Shown: positions 60,185-64,000 of the stretch, piece after piece | How the letters are laid out: every line of letters starts with the position of its first letter | How positions within the stretch are numbered: the stretch's first letter is position 1 | NCBI RefSeq assembly: GCF_900111935.1 | Contig: NZ_FOYN01000003.1 | Location: forward strand, 124,001 to 188,000 | From: Halorubrum sodomense | Lineage (GTDB): Archaea > Halobacteriota > Halobacteria > Halobacteriales > Haloferacaceae | Direction of reading: 5' to 3' | Length of the DNA: 64,000 bases | Made by a program: the position numbers and the translations under genes | The notes under the pieces: model-generated | The model's input: only the letters and a program-made list of their open reading frames with translations | Databases searched by the model: none | What the model was told of the DNA's origin: nothing

Positions 60185-61423
60185 CTACTGCTCGGTCGGG
60201 GCCGCCAGATCGTCTACCGAGAACCCGGGCTCCATGAGGGCGTCCGTCTGGTCGCTGACGTCGCGACCCTCGCGCATCAGCTGTTTGAACGCCGACTGCG
60301 GCGAGAGGTCGCCGATGAGCACGCCGCCGACGACCTTGCCGTCCTTCAGCGCGACGCGGCGCCACTCGCCGTCGGCGGTGGTCGCCTCCACCGAGTCCTC
60401 GCCGAGCGTCGGATGGCCGAACGAGAGGAAGGGGAAGTCGAAGTGGGTGATCGAGTACGAGGAGACCCACTCGAACGCCTCGCTGCCGTATTCGACCATG
60501 TTGCGGGCGGCGATCGTTCCCTGCTCTTTGGCCGAGCCCCACGAGCCGTTCTTCGCCCGCTCGCCCAGGATGAGGTCGTTGAACGTGGTGATGTCGCCCG
60601 CGGCGAACACGTTGTCGATGTCGGTGCGCATGAACTCGTCGACGACGATGCCGTCGTCGAGCGCCAGCGGCGTGTCCTCGACGAGCTCGGTGTTGAAGTT
60701 CAGCCCGATGGCGACGCCCGCGAAGTCGCACTCGTGGCGCTCGCCGTTCGGGTCGACCGCGGCCTCGACGCGGCCGTCGTCGTCGACCTCGAAGTGGTCC
60801 ACGCCGGATCCGAAGACGGGCTCGACGCCGCGCTCGCGCATCGCCTCGTGCATGATCTCCGCGCCCTCCTCGGAGAGCGCGTAGCGCCACCAGTTGTCGC
60901 CGCGCATCAGATACTTCGCCTCGACGTCCTGCGCGCCGCAGATGGCCGCGAAGTCGATCCCGAGCAGGCCGGCGCCGACGATGACGCCCGTCTCCGCGCC
61001 CTCCACGCTCTCCTTGATGTTACGGGCGTCCTGGAACGTCCAGAAGTGGTGGATCCCGTCGGCGTCGGCGTTCTCGACCGGGAGCTGCTGAGGCGTGCCC
61101 CCGATCGCGAGCAGGAGGGAGTCGTACTCGAACGTCTCCCCGTCGTGGGTGTGAACCGCGTCGTTCTCGACGTCGATGTCGACGACGACCGTGTTGAGGC
61201 GGAGGTCCACGTCGTGGTCGTCGTACCAGTCTTCCTGATGGATCGAGATCGGGGCCTCGGGGAGCTTCCCCTTCGCGTACTCCTTGATCAGAATCCGGTT
61301 GTAGAGGGACTCACCCTCGTCAGTGAGAACCGTGATCTCGGCGTCGGGCGCTTCCTCGCGGAGCGTTTCGGCCGCGGACGCGCCCGCGATACCGTCACCG
61401 ATGATCACGTACGAATCGCTCAT
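60185..61423 (-). CDS. FAD/NAD-dependent oxidoreductase, NirB/rubredoxin reductase-like
   Basis: 412 residues. FAD motif YVIIGDGIAGASAAETLREE, ESLYNRILIKEYAKGKLP, NAD motif GVIVGAGLLGIDFAAICGAQ, FAD C-terminal motif VFAAGDITTFNDLILGERAK, and a NirB-like C-terminal domain. Nothing suggests siroheme or Fe-S binding, so it is the reductase half only: NAD(P)H to rubredoxin, ferredoxin, quinone or a nitrite-reductase-like partner. The ATG at 61423 lies 20-28 bases after a TATA-like CATTAACC on the minus strand. It stands head-to-tail behind the PAS kinase with 105 bases between. Confidence 0.87.
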   Translation of the reverse strand: MSDSYVIIGDGIAGASAAETLREEAPDAEITVLTDEGESLYNRILIKEYAKGKLPEAPISIHQEDWYDDHDVDLRLNTVVVDIDVENDAVHTHDGETFEYDSLLLAIGGTPQQLPVENADADGIHHFWTFQDARNIKESVEGAETGVIVGAGLLGIDFAAICGAQDVEAKYLMRGDNWWRYALSEEGAEIMHEAMRERGVEPVFGSGVDHFEVDDDGRVEAAVDPNGERHECDFAGVAIGLNFNTELVEDTPLALDDGIVVDEFMRTDIDNVFAAGDITTFNDLILGERAKNGSWGSAKEQGTIAARNMVEYGSEAFEWVSSYSITHFDFPFLSFGHPTLGEDSVEATTADGEWRRVALKDGKVVGGVLIGDLSPQSAFKQLMREGRDVSDQTDALMEPGFSVDDLAAPTEQ

Positions 61424-61867
61424 AGCCGGCCGTTCGGATTCATGGTTAATGTGGGTTGTCATCCGCGTCCGGGGGCGTGAGAACGGGCGACACGACCCGC
61501 GAAAACGCGAACGAAGGCGCCGTTCGCGGTGGTACCGCGATCCGTTTCAGCATACTTCGAGGTGGAGCCTCCGGCCTCAAGGAGCGACCGAAGGGAGCGA
61601 GTAGACCGGAGAGAAAACCGACATGCTACTGAGCAACCGTTAAGTTACACTCCATCGTACTGCCAATCAGTGCTGTGCTGGCACAAGTCCCGCGCAGTAC
61701 GGGCCGTAGTAGCCCGGCCCAAGATGGTGAGTTCGCCGACCCCGAAGGGCGTTCGGTAGGCGGGGCGCATAAAACGCCCCGTCGCGCCAACTGACGGCGA
61801 GGACCGCATCAAAGTCCCACCCTCAACGAGCGAACCCCTCGGGGCGAGCGAAGTAGGGTGAGGTCGG
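61424..61867. mobile_element. Relic of an IS200/IS605-type element with two hairpins
   Basis: A ~440-base stretch without a functional gene. At 61569-61611, CTCCGG and CCGGAG enclose GGAGCGACC and GGGAGCGAGTAG, a right-end-like hairpin. At 61818-61860, CACCC and GGGTG enclose AACGAGCGAACCCC and GGGGCGAGCGAAGTAG, closely matching the right end at 48.5 kb, with CATCAAAG directly upstream as there. Between them lie GGGGCG/CGCCCC (61768-61786) and a decayed frame ending at 61759 with no clear TnpB motif. The element ends GGTTAC, and its TTA is the stop of the DUF1684 gene. No TnpA or TnpB is left. Confidence 0.6.
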
Positions 61868-62446
61868 TTACTGGTCCGCGCCCGCCGGTTCCGCGGGGAA
61901 ATCCTTCTCGCCCGCCTCGATCGCGACGTCGAGCCAGTTCTCCGTCGGGACGAGCGGGCACTCGTACGCGTGGTTGTACGCGCACGTCGGATTGTACGCG
62001 AGGTTGAAGTCCACCACCCACTCGCCGTCGACGCGGTCGCGGTCGGGCTCCAGATCGAGGTACCGCCCCGCGCCGTACGTGGCCTCGCCGCTGGTCGCGT
62101 CGCGGAACGGCACCCAGAAGCGGTCGGCGCCGTCGGCCGGCCGATACGCCTGAAGGGTCACCGACTCCCCGCCGACCTCGAAGCGGAACTCGCCCCAGCG
62201 GCGGTACGTCTGCTCGCCGTCGGCGGTCGTCTCGACGGTCACGGTCTCCTTTTCGTCGTGCTCGTGAAGCGGGAGGCGGAACCGGTACGCCGGGTCCGGG
62301 TCGAAGTAGGCCAGCCCCGGGAACGCGTCGCCCCGCATCGAGACCGGCAGCGGCGACCGCGCCGACTCGCGGAACCGTTTCGTCTTCGCCTCCCGCTGTG
62401 CCTCCACCTGCGCCGCCCAGTCCTCGTCGCCCTCGTCAGACTCCAT
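61868..62446 (-). CDS. DUF1684 family protein
   Basis: 192 residues. FRESARSPLPVSMRGDAFPG (near the N-terminus), DGEQTYRRWGEFRFEVGGES, TLQAYRPADGADRFWVPFRD and the hallmark FNLAYNPTCAYNHAYECPLV are the DUF1684 signature. The conserved Cys/His pattern (NPxCAY...CPLxP) suggests metal or substrate binding, but no function is established. The ATG at 62446 is preferred because the upstream extension is unrelated. Its stop is shared with the end of the IS relic. Confidence 0.85.
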   Translation of the reverse strand: MESDEGDEDWAAQVEAQREAKTKRFRESARSPLPVSMRGDAFPGLAYFDPDPAYRFRLPLHEHDEKETVTVETTADGEQTYRRWGEFRFEVGGESVTLQAYRPADGADRFWVPFRDATSGEATYGAGRYLDLEPDRDRVDGEWVVDFNLAYNPTCAYNHAYECPLVPTENWLDVAIEAGEKDFPAEPAGADQ

Positions 62447-62598
62447 GTCTACCGCAATCTTGTCCCCTGGGCGCAATAACAGTTCCGCGGCGGGACCGGG
62501 CGCACACACGGCCGCGCGCCCAGTCGCTGACGGGAGTGTGGACGGGCGCCGCGGTCGCGACGCCACAGATTCAAGAGCGTCCCGGCCCAACCGGACGT

Positions 62599-63195
62599 AT
62601 GAAAATCCGGCAGAACATCCGCCACTGGGCCGCCAAGAAGGCGTTGACCACGCCGGTCGTCGGCGACGTCGCCAACGACAAGCTCGTCGACCTCCACACG
62701 AGCATCTTCCTCAACAAGGCCGACGAAGACCGGCGGGAAGAGCGCCGCGACCACCTCGACAGCTTCTTCGACGCGACGATGGACGCGTACGTCGCCGCCT
62801 TGGAGGCCGGGTTCCCGGAGGCCGAGGCCCGCGAGATCACCCACGTCCAGGCGAACTTCGACTTCTTCAACCACGGCTGGACGGAGATGATGGAGATCCC
62901 GGGCGACGAGTTAGAGGCCCACTACCGCCGGTACGAGTCGTTCTTCTCGGAGTACGGGATCACCATCGACGACCCGCTGGGCGAGTTCCGGCCGCCCGGC
63001 GGCGTCGTCGAGGCGCCGGCGACCCCGGCGAGGCTCGACGAGCCCGAGTACGAGAACGCGCTGGCCGGCTTCGCGGACGACGTGTACGTCGAGACCGACG
63101 ACGGGGAGACGGTCGTCGGGGGCGACACGGAGGAGCCGGACGAGGTCGACGCCGCGACCGCGCCCGGTCTCGACGAGGACGAGGCGAGCGCCTGA
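62599..63195 (+). CDS. Conserved haloarchaeal protein (DUF6149-like)
   Basis: 198 residues. The front part is basic and helical (MKIRQNIRHWAAKKALTTPV) and contains DKLVDLHTSIFLNKADEDRR and FDATMDAYVAALEAGFPEAE; ITHVQANFDFFNHGWTEMME is the best conserved stretch. The C-terminus is acidic. It resembles a conserved haloarchaeal family (DUF6149; number uncertain). The ATG at 62599 starts just before the basic helix. Function unknown. Confidence 0.7.
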   Translation: MKIRQNIRHWAAKKALTTPVVGDVANDKLVDLHTSIFLNKADEDRREERRDHLDSFFDATMDAYVAALEAGFPEAEAREITHVQANFDFFNHGWTEMMEIPGDELEAHYRRYESFFSEYGITIDDPLGEFRPPGGVVEAPATPARLDEPEYENALAGFADDVYVETDDGETVVGGDTEEPDEVDAATAPGLDEDEASA

Positions 63196-63246
63196 GCGCG
63201 GTCGCCCTCCGGGCACGTTTATATCGTGTCGGAGACACGGTGGTCC

Positions 63247-64000
63247 ATGAACCGCGGGCAATCGTTCCTGCTCCTCCTCATGGGGTCGGTCGCGCTGTTG
63301 ACCCTCTTCGTCATCCTCCCGTTCGTCGAGTACGTGATCGCCTCGGCGATCCTCGCGTTCGTCCTCTACCCGTTCCACCGGCGGCTCACCCGCTGGCTCC
63401 GGACGCGGGTCTCGGAGCGGTTCGGAGAGATGCTGTCGGCGCTGACCCTCATCCTCTCCGCCATCGTCGCCGTAATCTTACCGCTCGCGTACATCTCGTG
63501 GGTGTTCGTCCGGGACCTCACCGCCATCGCCGCGGGGGAGACCGCGATAGACGTCGCGGCGATCGAGGCGGAGATCGCCGCGCTCACCGGGCAGGACCCG
63601 GAGATCGGTGAGCTCCTTCAGACCGTCGGCGAACTGCTCGTCCAGACGCTGTTCGGCGGGTTCAGCGGGGTGTTGAACACGGCGATCCGCGCGTCCGTGG
63701 GGCTGTCGCTCGCGCTGTTCCTGGTGTACTACACCCTTATCGACGGCCCGGCGTTCGTCAAGTGGATCCGTGACTCGAGCCCGCTGCCGCCCGACGTCAC
63801 CGCCGACCTCGTCGACCGCACCCACGTGATGACCCGGGGCGTCGTCATCGGCCACATCTCGGTGGCGCTCCTCCAGGCGTTGGTCGCCGGGCTCGGCCTC
63901 TGGGCGGCGGGCATCCCGAACGTGGTGTTCTGGACGTTCGTGATGGCGGTGCTGGCGCTGTTGCCCCTCATCGGCGCCTTCTTCGTGTGGGGGCCGGCGG
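63247..64000 (+). CDS. AI-2E family transporter, partial
   Basis: The gene runs past the end of the window; 251 codons are seen. MNRGQSFLLLLMGSVALLTL and FVEYVIASAILAFVLYPFHR, then a long amphipathic section and LSLALFLVYYTLIDGPAFVK, HISVALLQALVAGLGLWAAG, and LALLPLIGAFFVWGPA at the end. This matches the AI-2E/TqsA/PerM family of membrane exporters; in haloarchaea a role as Na+/H+ antiporter-like or small-molecule exporter is likely but unproven. A TATA-like GTTTATATC at 63218-63226 is 25 bases before the ATG. Confidence 0.85.
   Translation, partial: MNRGQSFLLLLMGSVALLTLFVILPFVEYVIASAILAFVLYPFHRRLTRWLRTRVSERFGEMLSALTLILSAIVAVILPLAYISWVFVRDLTAIAAGETAIDVAAIEAEIAALTGQDPEIGELLQTVGELLVQTLFGGFSGVLNTAIRASVGLSLALFLVYYTLIDGPAFVKWIRDSSPLPPDVTADLVDRTHVMTRGVVIGHISVALLQALVAGLGLWAAGIPNVVFWTFVMAVLALLPLIGAFFVWGPA

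Noticed and set aside
58233-60890. 885-codon minus-strand frame overlapping the histidine kinase in another frame
   Set aside because: Arg-rich shadow; the kinase frame carries PAS and HATPase motifs.
61680-61760. Possible tRNA or structured RNA in the IS relic (GAGTTCGCCGA resembles a T-arm)
   Set aside because: No acceptor stem, no proper anticodon arm and no CCA or partner pairing could be built; it fits better as decayed transposon sequence.

Overview
The window is about 64 kb of a very GC-rich chromosome from an extremely halophilic archaeon, most like the genus Halorubrum. The proteins are acidic (many Asp/Glu, few Lys). Many genes carry a TATA-like box about 25-30 bases before the start codon and almost no 5' leader. 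Exported proteins carry twin-arginine lipoprotein signals. Archaeal information-processing genes are present (RNase P component 4, a TFS-like zinc-ribbon protein, Pus10, SBDS, an Orc1/Cdc6-like AAA protein), along with the gamma-glutamylcysteine ligase typical of haloarchaea. No rRNA, tRNA or CRISPR array was seen. Most of the window is ordinary core chromosome, densely packed, with many ATGA/TGATG start-stop overlaps.

Layout. 0.1-3.3 kb: a small conserved protein and a NitT/TauT-type ABC importer. 3.6-12.1 kb: a complete branched-chain amino acid cluster, leuA/cimA-ilvB-ilvN-ilvC-leuC-leuD-leuB; its first gene has an N-terminal reading-frame break, and a 24-codon leader peptide rich in Ile/Val precedes ilvB. 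12.1-20.5 kb: housekeeping genes (UPF0212 protein, HTH-CBS regulator, purM, a TraB-family/M50 membrane pair, DNA-binding membrane regulator, bifunctional-nuclease-like protein, thioesterase, DUF123, DCC thiol protein). 20.6-23.5 kb: a znuABC-type metal importer with a repeated operator-like motif upstream. 23.6-27.9 kb: deacylase, SBDS, zinc finger, FG-GAP/ASPIC protein, DICT sensory protein. 28.0-35.9 kb: divergent glycerol regulon, glpABC against glpK-glpX. 36.2-45.1 kb: degenerate Orc/Cdc6-like protein, sugar-phosphatase-like HAD enzyme, rnp4, TFS-like protein, Trm112-like protein, RNA-binding protein, CoA-disulfide-reductase-like flavoprotein, coaD, HTH regulator, gshA.

45.3-48.5 kb is the most accessory-looking part: a two-gene operon of an FAD epoxidase-type monooxygenase and an epoxide hydrolase, followed by a truncated IS200/IS605 TnpB and its right-end stem-loop. 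A second relic of the same element type, with two related hairpins, lies at 61.5-61.9 kb. In both places the element ends at TTAC, and that TTA is the stop codon of the convergent host gene. 48.5-52.1 kb: DoxX protein, endonuclease III, Pus10, universal stress protein (with a perfect inverted repeat beside its TATA box). 52.3-56.2 kb: trpDFEG operon, whose promoter carries a TGTACA-N4-TGTACA operator matching the TRP box of methanogens. 56.2-64 kb: His-rich MoaB, small haloarchaeal proteins, a multi-PAS histidine kinase, a NirB/rubredoxin-reductase-like flavoprotein, DUF1684 and DUF6149-like proteins, and a partial AI-2E family transporter running off the end.

I see no single large undescribed defence or mobile system. 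The best leads are regulatory (TRP box, ilv leader, metal and stress operators), the epoxidase/epoxide hydrolase pair, and the transposon right-end hairpins.
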